From the NCBI GenBank assembly GCA_964561215.1, contig CAZLOS010000001.1, positions 91,134-155,133 of the forward strand: DNA of 64,000 nucleotides, written 5' to 3'. Positions within the stretch are counted from its first letter, which is position 1. The number at the start of each line of letters is the position of its first letter. Both the position numbers and the translations under genes were made by a program. This document shows, in pieces, positions 41,276 to 50,131 of the stretch. Below the pieces are notes generated by a model. It did not search any database. It was not told the DNA's origin and saw only the letters and a list, made by a program, of their open reading frames with translations. Origin of the DNA: JAJFUV01 sp964561215 (GTDB taxonomy: Bacteria > Acidobacteriota > Terriglobia > Bryobacterales > Bryobacteraceae).

Positions 41276-43450
41276 ATGCATAGTATGGGTAACTCTCCGG
41301 GACTGGTCCAATTGGGGGCGGCGCCTCCGAAACCGAAGCCAGCTACGCCGGACGGCACCTTGGTTTCGGCCGACCTCGCTATCACGGGCATGACCTGCGC
41401 CGGGTGCGCGCATAACGTCGAACGCGCCCTGCGCGGTGTGCCGGGCGTGGCCGAGGCCCATGTGAATCTGGCCACGCGCCGTGCAAGCGTCCGCTACAGC
41501 GCCTCCGCAACCGATACGACACGCATGGCCGAGGCGGTTCGCGCCGCGGGTTACGGCGTGGCCATGCCGAAGGACGCTGCCGCGCTCGAACGCGGCGAAG
41601 CGCGCACGCTCGCACGGAAGTTCATCCTCGCGGTAATTTTGAGCGCGCCTGTCCTGGCGATTGCCATGTCACACGGGCTGATCTATTTTCAAGGCGCGCA
41701 CTGGGTTCAGTTCATTCTCACCGTGCCGGTGCTTTTCTATTGCGGCTCCGGCTTCTTTATGGGCGCCTGGAAGGGGCTACTCCACCGCACGGCGGATATG
41801 AACACCCTGGTGGCAACCGGCACGGGCGCGGCGTTCTTGTACTCGGCTGTGGCGACTATTCTGGGTGGATCGTTGCCGGTGTACTTCGAATCCGCGGCGG
41901 TCATCATCACACTGGTGCTGATGGGGCGGATGCTCGAAGCGCGCGCCCGCCGGCGGGCCTCCGATGCCATCCGGAAGCTGTCGGACCTCGCACCCAGAAC
42001 GGCGAGCGTGATCCGCGAGGGCAGGGAAGCGAGCATCCCCATCGAGCAAGTCCGGCCCGGCGACATAGTAGTGATCCGGCCTGGCGAGCGCATCCCGGTG
42101 GACGGCGCGGTTCTGGAAGGCGCCTCCACGGTGGATGAGTCCGCGCTCACCGGTGAAAGCGCGCCGGTCGAAAAGACCGCCGGCACGGCGGTCTATGCCG
42201 CTACCATCAACGGTGCGGGCGCGTTTCGTTTCGAGGCGCGCAAGGTGGGTGCCGACACCGTGCTCGCGCAGATCGTTGCCATGGTTGAAAGGGCGCAGGG
42301 GTCGAAAGCTCCCATCGCGCGGCTGGCCGACGTGGTGGCCGCGTGGTTCACGCCCGCCGTCATCCTGGTGGCCCTGGCGACACTGGTTGTCTGGTGGCTG
42401 GTTGGCACAGGCGAACAGGCCCTGCTGCACTTCGTGAGCGTGCTCATTATCGCCTGCCCGTGCGCCCTGGGACTGGCCACTCCCACTGCCATCGTGGTTG
42501 CCACCGGGCGCGCGGCGCAGTTGGGCATGCTGTTCAAGAGCGGCGCCGCGCTGGAATCGGCAGGCCGGGTCACCACCGTGGTGCTCGACAAAACCGGCAC
42601 ACTGACTTCCGGCACGCCGGCAGTTGTCGATATTCAGCCCGAAAAAGATTATTCCGCCGAGGAGGTGCTTCGCCTGGCCGCTGCCGTCGAACGCTTCAGC
42701 GAGCATCCCTACGGCAAGGCCATCGTGAGGCGCGCCGCATCTTTGAGCGTACCGGAAGCTTCCGGTTTTGAAGCCCTGGTCGGCAAGGGTGTGCGCGCCC
42801 ACGTCGACGGGCGCCTGGCAGAGGTCAGTTCGGCGAGCGGAGAGCCGGCTCTTGCCGTGTCGCTCGACGGCGCGGTCATCGGCAGTATCCGCGTGGAGGA
42901 TACCGTGCGAGCCGAAGCGCGGCCTGCTGTCGCGGAGCTTCGGGCCGCCGGGCTCGATGTAGCCATGCTGACTGGCGACAATCCGGCTACCGCCCGGCGC
43001 GTGGCCGGCGAGTTGGGCATCGAGCGTGTGCTGGCCGGCGCGCTGCCAAACGAAAAGGCCGCCGAAGTAGCCCGCTTGCAAGCGGCCGGCGCCAAGGTCG
43101 CCATGGTGGGCGACGGCATCAACGACGCTCCGGCACTGGCGCAGGCCGACTTGGGCATCGCCATGGGCACCGGCACAGATATCGCCCGTGAAACTTCCGA
43201 CGTGACGCTGCTCTCGGGGGGGCTGGACCGCGTCGCCTCCGCCTTGCGCCTGGCGCGCGCCGCGCTGCGCGTCATCCGGCAGAATCTGTTCTGGGCCTTC
43301 TTTTACAACGTAGTGGGTATCCCGGTAGCGGCCGGCGCTCTCTATCCCTGGACCGGCCTGGAACTTTCGCCCATGCTTGCCAGCGCCGCCATGGCGCTCT
43401 CCAGCGTGTGCGTGGTTGGCAACTCCCTGCGCTTGCGGTCGTCACACTAG
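41276..43450 (+). CDS. copA: Copper-translocating P1B-type ATPase
   Basis: A 724-residue efflux pump exporting Cu+ from the cytoplasm. One N-terminal heavy-metal-associated domain has GMTCAGC (38-44). Of the transmembrane helices, helix 6 carries the ion-site CPC (394-396). The actuator domain has TGES (292-295), the phosphorylation site is Asp438 in DKTGT, and the nucleotide domain has SEHPYGKAIV and GDGIND. Together these define class P1B-1. Its stop overlaps by 9 bases the end of the convergent truncated M56/TonB gene. No copper regulator or chaperone gene lies beside it. Confidence 0.95.
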   Translation: MHSMGNSPGLVQLGAAPPKPKPATPDGTLVSADLAITGMTCAGCAHNVERALRGVPGVAEAHVNLATRRASVRYSASATDTTRMAEAVRAAGYGVAMPKDAAALERGEARTLARKFILAVILSAPVLAIAMSHGLIYFQGAHWVQFILTVPVLFYCGSGFFMGAWKGLLHRTADMNTLVATGTGAAFLYSAVATILGGSLPVYFESAAVIITLVLMGRMLEARARRRASDAIRKLSDLAPRTASVIREGREASIPIEQVRPGDIVVIRPGERIPVDGAVLEGASTVDESALTGESAPVEKTAGTAVYAATINGAGAFRFEARKVGADTVLAQIVAMVERAQGSKAPIARLADVVAAWFTPAVILVALATLVVWWLVGTGEQALLHFVSVLIIACPCALGLATPTAIVVATGRAAQLGMLFKSGAALESAGRVTTVVLDKTGTLTSGTPAVVDIQPEKDYSAEEVLRLAAAVERFSEHPYGKAIVRRAASLSVPEASGFEALVGKGVRAHVDGRLAEVSSASGEPALAVSLDGAVIGSIRVEDTVRAEARPAVAELRAAGLDVAMLTGDNPATARRVAGELGIERVLAGALPNEKAAEVARLQAAGAKVAMVGDGINDAPALAQADLGIAMGTGTDIARETSDVTLLSGGLDRVASALRLARAALRVIRQNLFWAFFYNVVGIPVAAGALYPWTGLELSPMLASAAMALSSVCVVGNSLRLRSSH

Positions 43451-44104
43451 GCGGAAGTTGACCTCTACCGTGGCTTTCACGCGAACCGGCTTGCCATCCT
43501 TGCGACCGGGCCTGAACCGCCATTGCTTCACTGCTTCAATGGCGCTCTCGGTCAAACCGTATTTCGAGCCTCTGATGACTTTGATGTTTCGTGGGATACC
43601 CTCGGTGTCCACTATGATCGAGAGCATCACGGAACCTTCGAACTTCGCGTCACGCGCCTCCTGGGTCATCTTGGGCTCGACTTTGTGGATTACGGAGGGC
43701 GGTTGCACGCCGTCGCTGAGACGATAAACCTTGTCGCCGGCGTTACGCGCGGCACCCAGCGGGAGGAGTACGGCGGAGGCGGCCAGTATGAGCGCAAGCG
43801 CTGACGCGCTCCCCAGCCCTGCACGCGATACTTTCCGGTTGAGCAGTGCTTTCACGCGCGATTCCAACCTCGACTCCCTTATCACGGCCAGTGCGGCTGT
43901 CGGAGTCGTCCTCAGCGAGCGCGCGACCCGAATCAGGTGCCCCGCGTAATCGGCTGGGTGTGCGCCGCTTCGTGCTCCAGGACCGCTTGGCGTAACCTGG
44001 CGTCCCACCTGCCTGCCTCCGGACCGCGGCGCCCAGAGCAGCGCCACGCCGGCCCCGACGGCGCCGGCGGCCAGAAGGCCGCGTAGTTCAGCGCCGCTCC
44101 CCAC
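43442..44104 (-). CDS. TonB C-terminal-domain protein with the tail of an M56 (BlaR1-like) peptidase, N-terminally truncated
   Basis: A 220-residue protein starting at a GTG inside the end of purF (17-base overlap). Residues about 50-80 (HPADYAGHLIRVARSL, then SRLESRVKALLN) match the part of M56/BlaR1-type proteins after the metalloprotease domain. A transmembrane segment follows at about 99-120 (SALALILAASAVLLPLGAA). Residues 130-220 are a TonB C-terminal domain (DAKFEGSVMLSIIVDTEGIP, then VKQWRFRPGRKDGKPVRVK). The HExxH zincin core and the four upstream helices of the full-length family are absent. It may be a relic translated with purF, or a shortened membrane protein that keeps the TonB tail. 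Confidence 0.7.
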   Translation of the reverse strand: MGSGAELRGLLAAGAVGAGVALLWAPRSGGRQVGRQVTPSGPGARSGAHPADYAGHLIRVARSLRTTPTAALAVIRESRLESRVKALLNRKVSRAGLGSASALALILAASAVLLPLGAARNAGDKVYRLSDGVQPPSVIHKVEPKMTQEARDAKFEGSVMLSIIVDTEGIPRNIKVIRGSKYGLTESAIEAVKQWRFRPGRKDGKPVRVKATVEVNFRLV

Positions 44105-45503
44105 GCTTGGCCATCAGTTCCTCCAAGTTGACCAGTTCGGTGGGGTAGTCGCCGGTGTAGCAGGCGTAACAGTAGTTGCAGTCGTGATCGGCGACGGCTT
44201 CGCGCAGGCCGCCGAGCGAGAGGTAGCCGAGGGAGTCGGCCTCCACGAATCGCCGGATTTCTTCCACGGTGTTATTCGCGCCGATCAGTTCGCGCTTAGT
44301 CGGCGTGTCCACGCCATAGAAGCATGGCGAGACCGTGGGCGGGCAGGAGATGCGCAGGTGTACTTCACGCGCTCCCGCGCTGCGGACCATGCGCACGATC
44401 TTGCGCGACGTCGTACCGCGCACGATCGAATCGTCCACCAACACTACGCGGCGGCCTTCAAGCAGGTGCCGCACCGGGTTCAGCTTCAGCTTCACGCCGA
44501 AATCGCGAATCGCCTGGGAAGGTTCGATGAATGTCCGCCCCACGTAGTGATTGCGGATGAGCGCCTGGCGATACGGAGTGCGGCTTTCGGCCGCGTAACC
44601 GATGGCTGCCGTGACGCCCGAGTCCGGCACGGGCACCACGACGTCAGCCTGCACCGGATGCTCGCGTGCCAGCAGGCGGCCCAGCAGTTCGCGGGATTCC
44701 TGCACGGCGCGGCCGAACACGATGGAATCCGGGCGGGAGAAGTAGACGTGCTCGAAGACGCACTGCGCGCGCGCCGCTTCAGGCGCATAACGCTCACGGG
44801 TAAACCCTTCCGGCCCGATTGAGATCATCTCGCCCGGTTCGACCTCGCCCATGTACGTAGCGCCGATCAAATCGAACGCGCATGTTTCCGAGGCGAAGGC
44901 GTAACACACGCGGCCCCCGGAGAGTTCCATCTGTCCCATGGCCAGCGGACGGAAGCCCTGCGGATCGCGCGCCACGATCATGCGATTCTCAGTGAGCAGC
45001 ACCAGTGAAAACGCGCCTTCAAGTTCCAGCAGCGCCTCGCGCAGCGCGGCCGCCAGCGTACGCTCTCGCGAACGCGCCATGAGGTGCAGAATCACCTCGG
45101 TGTCGCTGGTGGCCTGGAAGATGGAGCCTTCGCGCTCCAGCTTGGCGCGCAACTCCGCGGCGTTGGTGATGTTGCCGTTGTGCGCGACGGCGATCTGGCC
45201 CTTATTGCAGTTGACGGCGAAGGGTTGGGCGTTGAGCAGCACCGTATCGCCGGCGGTCGAGTAGCGAGTATGGCCGATGGCGAAACGTCCGGGCAGGGAA
45301 GCGATCACGCGGGGAGTGAAGATGTCGGCCACGTGGCCCATGCCGCGGAAGCACTCCAGGTGCGCTCCGTCGCTGGCGGCGATGCCGGCGCTCTCCTGGC
45401 CGCGGTGCTGCAATGCATACAGGGCAAGGTAAGCCAGGTTGGCGGCTTCCGGATGCCCGTAGATGGCGACAACACCACACTCCTCGTGAAAACCATCCAG
45501 CAT
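44088..45503 (-). CDS. purF: Amidophosphoribosyltransferase
   Basis: First committed enzyme of purine synthesis: PRPP plus glutamine to phosphoribosylamine. The 471-residue protein has an 8-residue propeptide (MLDGFHEE) before catalytic Cys9, which becomes the N-terminal nucleophile after processing. The glutaminase part includes YALQHRGQESAGIA and GHTRYSTAGD. The PRPP-binding part has VVLVDDSIVRGTTSRKIV. The C-terminal CNYCYACYTGDYP suggests a [4Fe-4S] cluster as in the Bacillus-type enzyme. It follows purL with an 11-base gap. Confidence 0.97.
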   Translation of the reverse strand: MLDGFHEECGVVAIYGHPEAANLAYLALYALQHRGQESAGIAASDGAHLECFRGMGHVADIFTPRVIASLPGRFAIGHTRYSTAGDTVLLNAQPFAVNCNKGQIAVAHNGNITNAAELRAKLEREGSIFQATSDTEVILHLMARSRERTLAAALREALLELEGAFSLVLLTENRMIVARDPQGFRPLAMGQMELSGGRVCYAFASETCAFDLIGATYMGEVEPGEMISIGPEGFTRERYAPEAARAQCVFEHVYFSRPDSIVFGRAVQESRELLGRLLAREHPVQADVVVPVPDSGVTAAIGYAAESRTPYRQALIRNHYVGRTFIEPSQAIRDFGVKLKLNPVRHLLEGRRVVLVDDSIVRGTTSRKIVRMVRSAGAREVHLRISCPPTVSPCFYGVDTPTKRELIGANNTVEEIRRFVEADSLGYLSLGGLREAVADHDCNYCYACYTGDYPTELVNLEELMAKRGERR

Positions 45504-45514
45504 TTTCTTCGACC

Positions 45515-47743
45515 CTAGTGCGTAACTTTCCCGCTCAGAAGCCTGGCGAGCGCCCCGTCCCAGTTCTTGCGCAGCTCGCGCGTCCCCAAATCCACCAGAA
45601 CGTTGCCCCGATTGCGGATGACCAACCGCTCTTTCATGCTAACACCGGCGCGAACTACCGCGACGCCGTGGCGCGCGGCGATGGCCGCGACGGCTTCCGG
45701 TTTCGTGGTAGAAATGATCGCGCGCGAGGGGCCCTCGTGGAACAGGAGAAACTCGGGCCGCATGTCGGAATCCAGGTCGATCACGGCGCCCGTGGCTGTG
45801 GGGCCGAACGAGCATTCGGCCAGCGCCACGGCCAGTCCGCCGTCGGAGATGTCGTGGATCGAATCGGCCAGACCCTCGCACACCATCTCGCGCACCGTCG
45901 CTTGCATGCACTTTTCGTAGCCCATGTCGAGCGCGGGTGGGAGTCCCCACATCCGGTCGAGAATCACTTTGGCGTACTGGGTGCCGCCGAAGCGCGTGAG
46001 GTCGCAATCGCCCAAACCGCCCACGATCAGGATGGTGCGGTCGGGGCCCTTGAAATCCGCCGTCACCGGTGCTGCCGTCTTCATCACGCCCACGATGCCG
46101 AGCACCGGGGTGGGGAAGATGGGCTCACTCAGGGTTTCGTTGTACAGGCTGACATTGCCGCCGGTGATGGGCGTCTCGAAGAAACTGCACGCCTCGCCCA
46201 TGCCCTCGATGGCTTCCACCAGTTGGCCCATGATCTCGGGGCGCTCGGGGTTGCCGAAGTTCAGGCAGTTGGTGGCGGCCACCGGCAGCGCTCCCGCCAC
46301 GGAGAGGTTGCGGCAGCATTCGGCGACGGCCAGTTTGGCGCCCTCACGGGGCGACAGGCTGGCGTAACGGCCGTTGCCGTCCAGCGCCATGGCGATGGAC
46401 GTCCCGGTTTCCTTGATGCGCACCACGGCGGCGTCGGCGCCCGGGCCGGCCGTCGTGTTAGTCCGGACCATGTAGTCGTACTGCTCGTAAATCCAACGCT
46501 TGGAGCAAACGTCGCCGCTTGCCGCCAACTTGAGGAGGTCGTCACCCAAGCCGGCGCTCTCGAACTCGGGCCCTTCCATCGGCGCCACGCGGAGCGGCGT
46601 CGTGTACGGACGATCATAGAGGGGCGCTTCGTCGGCGAGGTCGCGGCTTGGAATCGCGGCCACCACTTCGCCATGATGGCGCACGCGCAGGATGCCGTCG
46701 TCGGTGACCTGGCCGATCGTAACCGCGTCCAATCCCCACTTACGGAAAACGCGGAAGACTTCGTCCTCGCGCCCCTTCTCGGCCACCAGGAGCATGCGCT
46801 CCTGCGATTCCGAGAGCATGATCTCGTAGGGCGTCATGCCGGTGGCGCGCTGCGGAACCAGGTCCAGCTCGATCTCGATGCCTGTGCCGCCGCGGCTGCC
46901 CATCTCGCAAGTCGAGCAGGTCAGCCCCGCCGCGCCCATGTCCTGTATGCCGACGATGGCGCCGGTCTTCATGGCTTCCAGGCAGGCTTCGAGCAGGAGC
47001 TTTTCCATGAACGGATCGCCCACCTGCACGTTGGGGCGCTTCTGCTTGGATTCTTCGGTGAACTCAGCCGACGCCATCGAGGCGCCGTGTATGCCGTCGC
47101 GGCCCGTCTTGGCGCCCACGTAAATCACCGGGTTGCCGACACCGGAAGCGCGGGCGTAAAAGATCTCGTCGGTCTTGAAAACGCCCAGCGCGAAAACGTT
47201 CACCAGGGGGTTGCCGTTGTAGCACGGCTCAAAAAGGCACTCGCCGCCGACGGTGGGCACGCCGAAACAGTTGCCGTAGTGCGCGATGCCGGCCACCACG
47301 CCGTCTACGATGCGCGCGTTACGGGGGCCGCACGACGGGTCGGTGGGCGGGCCGAAGCGCAGCGAATCCATGACGGCGATGGGGCGCGCGCCCATGGTGA
47401 AGATATCTCGCAGGATGCCGCCGACCCCGGTGGCGGCGCCTTGGAACGGCTCGATGAAGCTGGGGTGGTTGTGGGATTCGATCTTGAAGGCGATGGCGTA
47501 CCCGTCGCCGATGTCGATGATCCCTGCGTTCTCGCCGGGGCCGCAAAGCACCAGCTTGCTGCGCGTGGGCAGCTTCTTCAGGTGCAGGCGCGAGCTCTTA
47601 TAGGAACAGTGCTCGCTCCACATCACGCTGAAAATGCCCAGCTCGGTGTAGGTTGGCTCGCGGCCAAGCAGCGAGACGATCTTGTCATATTCCGCCGCCG
47701 ACAACTGGTGGGCGGCGACCATTTCGGGAGTGATGGCGCTCAT
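45515..47743 (-). CDS. purL: Phosphoribosylformylglycinamidine synthase subunit PurL
   Basis: ATP-dependent FGAM synthetase of the PurLQS complex in purine synthesis, 742 residues, the small-PurL length. The N-terminal MWSEHCSYKSSRLHLKKLP and the ATP-grasp-like AIR-synthase repeats are visible in CGPGENAGIIDIGDGYAIAF, IESHNHPSFIEPFQGAATGV and QDMGAAGLTCSTCEMG. The second half includes NLSVAGALPVAATNCLNFGN and GLAVALAECSFG. It overlaps purQ by 4 bases (ATGA) and precedes purF. PurS, needed to assemble this type of complex, is not encoded next to it. Confidence 0.97.
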   Translation of the reverse strand: MSAITPEMVAAHQLSAAEYDKIVSLLGREPTYTELGIFSVMWSEHCSYKSSRLHLKKLPTRSKLVLCGPGENAGIIDIGDGYAIAFKIESHNHPSFIEPFQGAATGVGGILRDIFTMGARPIAVMDSLRFGPPTDPSCGPRNARIVDGVVAGIAHYGNCFGVPTVGGECLFEPCYNGNPLVNVFALGVFKTDEIFYARASGVGNPVIYVGAKTGRDGIHGASMASAEFTEESKQKRPNVQVGDPFMEKLLLEACLEAMKTGAIVGIQDMGAAGLTCSTCEMGSRGGTGIEIELDLVPQRATGMTPYEIMLSESQERMLLVAEKGREDEVFRVFRKWGLDAVTIGQVTDDGILRVRHHGEVVAAIPSRDLADEAPLYDRPYTTPLRVAPMEGPEFESAGLGDDLLKLAASGDVCSKRWIYEQYDYMVRTNTTAGPGADAAVVRIKETGTSIAMALDGNGRYASLSPREGAKLAVAECCRNLSVAGALPVAATNCLNFGNPERPEIMGQLVEAIEGMGEACSFFETPITGGNVSLYNETLSEPIFPTPVLGIVGVMKTAAPVTADFKGPDRTILIVGGLGDCDLTRFGGTQYAKVILDRMWGLPPALDMGYEKCMQATVREMVCEGLADSIHDISDGGLAVALAECSFGPTATGAVIDLDSDMRPEFLLFHEGPSRAIISTTKPEAVAAIAARHGVAVVRAGVSMKERLVIRNRGNVLVDLGTRELRKNWDGALARLLSGKVTH

Positions 47744-48414
47744 CGGGATTGGGCCGCGAAGGAAGCGGCCATGGACTGAAACACACCCAGCCCGTCGGTG
47801 GAGCCCATCAACGGATCGCTGGCGCGTTCCGGATGCGGCATCATGCCTAATACGTTACGTCCGGCGTTCAGAATGCCGGCAATGTCGCGTAGCGAGCCGT
47901 TAGGGTTGTCCAGGTAGCGGAAGGCGATTCGGTCCTCCGCCTCCAACTCGTCCAACGTGCGTTCGTCGGCGACGTAACAGCCTTCGCCGTGCGCGATCGG
48001 GATGCGCAGGTGCGCTCCTTGGGCGAGCCTGCAGGTGAAGGGAGAATTCACGGTTTCGACCGACAGGGGTTCCTCGCGACAGACGAATTTCAGGCCGCGA
48101 TTGCGGATCAACGCGCCGGGAAGCAACCCGGTTTCCACCAGAATCTGGAAGCCGTTGCAGATGCCGATCACCAGGCCGCCGTCCTGCGCGAACTTGCGCA
48201 CCGCCGCCATCACCGGACTGAATTTGGCAATGGCGCCGCAACGCAGATAGTCGCCGTAGGAGAAGCCGCCGGGGAGGATTACAGCATCAAAACTGCCCAG
48301 GTTCTTTGAATCGTGCCAGATGTACTCGGCTTCCTGATCCAGGTTGCGCGACGTCGCGTACCACGCATCGTGGTCACAATTACTTCCGGGAAAGACAACA
48401 ACTCCGAAACGCAT
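47740..48414 (-). CDS. purQ: Phosphoribosylformylglycinamidine synthase subunit PurQ (glutaminase)
   Basis: Class I glutamine amidotransferase that supplies ammonia to PurL. The 224-residue protein has catalytic Cys86 in LVIGICNGFQILVETGLLPG, and His/Glu of the triad in MMPHPERASDPLMG near the C-terminus. The start MRFGVVVFPGSNCDHD is typical. It overlaps the purL start by 4 bases and follows a 77-residue gene by 4 bases. Confidence 0.96.
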   Translation of the reverse strand: MRFGVVVFPGSNCDHDAWYATSRNLDQEAEYIWHDSKNLGSFDAVILPGGFSYGDYLRCGAIAKFSPVMAAVRKFAQDGGLVIGICNGFQILVETGLLPGALIRNRGLKFVCREEPLSVETVNSPFTCRLAQGAHLRIPIAHGEGCYVADERTLDELEAEDRIAFRYLDNPNGSLRDIAGILNAGRNVLGMMPHPERASDPLMGSTDGLGVFQSMAASFAAQSR

Positions 48415-48418
48415 CGCC

Positions 48419-48652
48419 TTAGGCTACCGCGGGAGCCGCCTTGGGCTTCCGCCGCGAACCGCGTTTCTCGGCTGGGGGCTGGCGATCGCTCTTCTTCAAG
48501 TTCGGCAAAACGATAGAGGCAATAAATTTCTTCTCGCCGCAATCGTCGAACTTGATGACAATGTGCTCCTCGGTACACGAGAGCACGCTGCCGAGTCCAA
48601 ACTTGTTATGTTCTATTTGCGCGCCTTTGGCAAAGGCTAGTTTCCCTGCCAT
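48419..48652 (-). CDS. Small tudor-like protein (UvrD/PcrA C-terminal-type domain) at the head of the pur operon
   Basis: A 77-residue protein whose central part, AKGAQIEHNKFGLGSVLSCT and HIVIKFDDCGEKKFIASIVL, closely resembles the tudor-like C-terminal domain of UvrD/PcrA helicases that contacts RNA polymerase. The C-terminal tail is very basic (EKRGSRRKPKAAPAVA), consistent with nucleic acid or polymerase contact. It occupies the place where purS often sits before purQ, but its sequence is not PurS-like. The 4-base gap to purQ indicates a shared transcript. A stand-alone transcription-associated adaptor is a plausible but unproven role. Confidence 0.7.
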   Translation of the reverse strand: MAGKLAFAKGAQIEHNKFGLGSVLSCTEEHIVIKFDDCGEKKFIASIVLPNLKKSDRQPPAEKRGSRRKPKAAPAVA

Positions 48653-48753
48653 GTGATTGGTATGCCTCTACATCTAAAATAACAAATCTGGGTAAGAATG
48701 TCGAATCGTAGATGCTTGATGATAATGGCCTTGCGCGCGCGGGCAGGGTGCTG

Positions 48754-49500
48754 CTATACACGATCCATTTCGAGAAACTCGCGAATGTGCGGGTGTTTGC
48801 ACGCCTCCAATTCCGACACAGGCCCGAAGTAGATGACGTGCCCGTCATGCAGCACCACCACACGGTCTGCGACGCGGCGCATCAGGTCTAGATCGTGTGT
48901 CACCACCACGGAAGTCAATTGCAGATGCTCCTTCAGCCGCAGCATGAGATCCGCCAGATGGTCGGACATGATCGGGTCGACCATCGTGGTCGGCTCATCG
49001 TAGAGTATGCATTCCGGTTGCGCCGCCAGCGCCCGCGCGATCGCCACGGCGCGCTTGTAACCGGTGGAGAGGTCAGTGGGGTACGCATCGGCGTAGTCGG
49101 CCAGATCCACCAGGCCTAGCAAGCCGCGGACCACGTCCTCCTTGTTGGTTTCGTCGTAATCATCTCGCAGCTCCAGTGAAAACAGGATGTTTTCGGCCAC
49201 GGTCAGAGAATCGAACAGCGCGCCGGATTGGAAGACCATGGTCACTTTCTTGCGGATGCGGCGCAAGGCAGACTCGGAAAAGTCCGTTATGTCCTCATAC
49301 GCGACGATGATGCGGCCGGAGTCCGGCTTGAGAAAACCCATGATGTGGGCGAGCGTTACCGACTTGCCCACGCCACTGCGGCCGATGATCGCTACGGTCT
49401 CGCCCGCATCGACGTGAAAACTTACATCGTCCAAAACGGGCTCGTCGAACGTCTTATTAATGTGGCGGAATTCAATGTAGTGCGGGAACTGCTCAAGCAT
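48754..49500 (-). CDS. ABC transporter ATP-binding protein, MlaF type
   Basis: A 248-residue ATPase of the phospholipid-transport (Mla/Ttg2) branch. Walker A is GRSGVGKSVTLAHIMG, the signature motif reads LSTGYKRAVAIARAL, and Walker B is ILYDEPTTMVDP followed by VVTHDLDLM. The Leu-Ser-Thr-Gly variant and the D-loop sequence are typical of MlaF. With permease MlaE and substrate-binding MlaD it would move phospholipids across the envelope. Those genes are not in the window, so the ATPase is an orphan here. The ATG at 49500 overlaps the mobA stop by 8 bases. Confidence 0.9.
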   Translation of the reverse strand: MLEQFPHYIEFRHINKTFDEPVLDDVSFHVDAGETVAIIGRSGVGKSVTLAHIMGFLKPDSGRIIVAYEDITDFSESALRRIRKKVTMVFQSGALFDSLTVAENILFSLELRDDYDETNKEDVVRGLLGLVDLADYADAYPTDLSTGYKRAVAIARALAAQPECILYDEPTTMVDPIMSDHLADLMLRLKEHLQLTSVVVTHDLDLMRRVADRVVVLHDGHVIYFGPVSELEACKHPHIREFLEMDRV

Positions 49501-50047
49501 GCGTAGCCCATTCCTGCGGAGTATTCGCGTTGGCAAACCAGGCTGGATTGGCCGGCCAGTGCTTTGTTTTCAAGAGGTTCAAGATCTCGCTCATGCGGCG
49601 CACCCCGTCCCGGAGAGCGGTCTCCACTTCGGCCAGGGCCGTACGGCGCCAAGCGGCGCACAACGGTTCGATCTTGCCGGGGGACGAAAGGGGGACCAGG
49701 CACTCGCAGGTTTCCTGTTCGGCCCGGCCGAGGAGGGCGTCCAGGAATTCACCGTCCAGCCGCGGCATATCGCATGCCACGATGAGGTTCCACTCGGCGC
49801 GCGTCTCCGACAGGGCGGCGTGTACGCCTCCCAACGGACCGCAGCCGGGAATGCGGTCGGGGATCGCCCTGTAACCGAGGCCTGTATACCTCTCGGGCGC
49901 TCCTACCAGTGTGACCGAGCCAGCCGCCGCGAGGACCTCGCGGGCAATGCGGTCCACGAGTCTTTCGCCACGGAACGGCAGCAGGCCCTTGTCCCGTCCC
50001 ATCCGGGAACTGGAGCCGCCCACCAGCACGAAGCCCGACCGCCGCAT
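49493..50047 (-). CDS. mobA: Molybdenum cofactor guanylyltransferase
   Basis: Transfers GMP from GTP to molybdopterin to make the guanine dinucleotide cofactor. The 184-residue protein starts FVLVGGSSSRMGRDKGLLPF, the classic nucleotide-binding loop with the conserved Lys. RIPGCGPLGGVHAALSET and LIVACDMPRLDGEF with the metal Asp follow. Length and motifs are normal for MobA. The open frame extends far upstream on the same strand, but that part is antisense to two real genes. It overlaps the MlaF-like gene by 8 bases and diverges from the lytic transglycosylase gene. Confidence 0.92.
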   Translation of the reverse strand: MRRSGFVLVGGSSSRMGRDKGLLPFRGERLVDRIAREVLAAAGSVTLVGAPERYTGLGYRAIPDRIPGCGPLGGVHAALSETRAEWNLIVACDMPRLDGEFLDALLGRAEQETCECLVPLSSPGKIEPLCAAWRRTALAEVETALRDGVRRMSEILNLLKTKHWPANPAWFANANTPQEWATHA

Positions 50048-50086
50048 GAGAGAATGATAGCATCGGCGGCGGTCGCGAATTGCCAG

Positions 50087-50115
50087 TTGGCGCGGGCATG
50101 AATTGACTGTATAAT
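50087..50115 (+). promoter_or_regulatory. Promoter of the lytic transglycosylase gene
   Basis: TTGGCG at 50087-50092 and a perfect TATAAT at 50110-50115 are separated by exactly 17 bases. Transcription would begin near 50122, giving a leader of about 10 bases before the ATG at 50132 with AGGA just ahead of it. It lies in the divergent gap with mobA. Confidence 0.6.
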
Positions 50116-50131
50116 CGGGTAAAACAGGACG

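Noticed and set aside
45413..47779. 788-codon plus-strand open frame opposite purF and purL
   Set aside because: Antisense to purL and to the start of purF, with low-complexity His/Arg-rich sequence and no ribosome binding site.
50103..50108. TTGACT just before TATAAT upstream of the transglycosylase gene
   Set aside because: Only one base separates it from the -10 box, so it cannot be the -35; TTGGCG at 50087 has the proper 17-base spacing.
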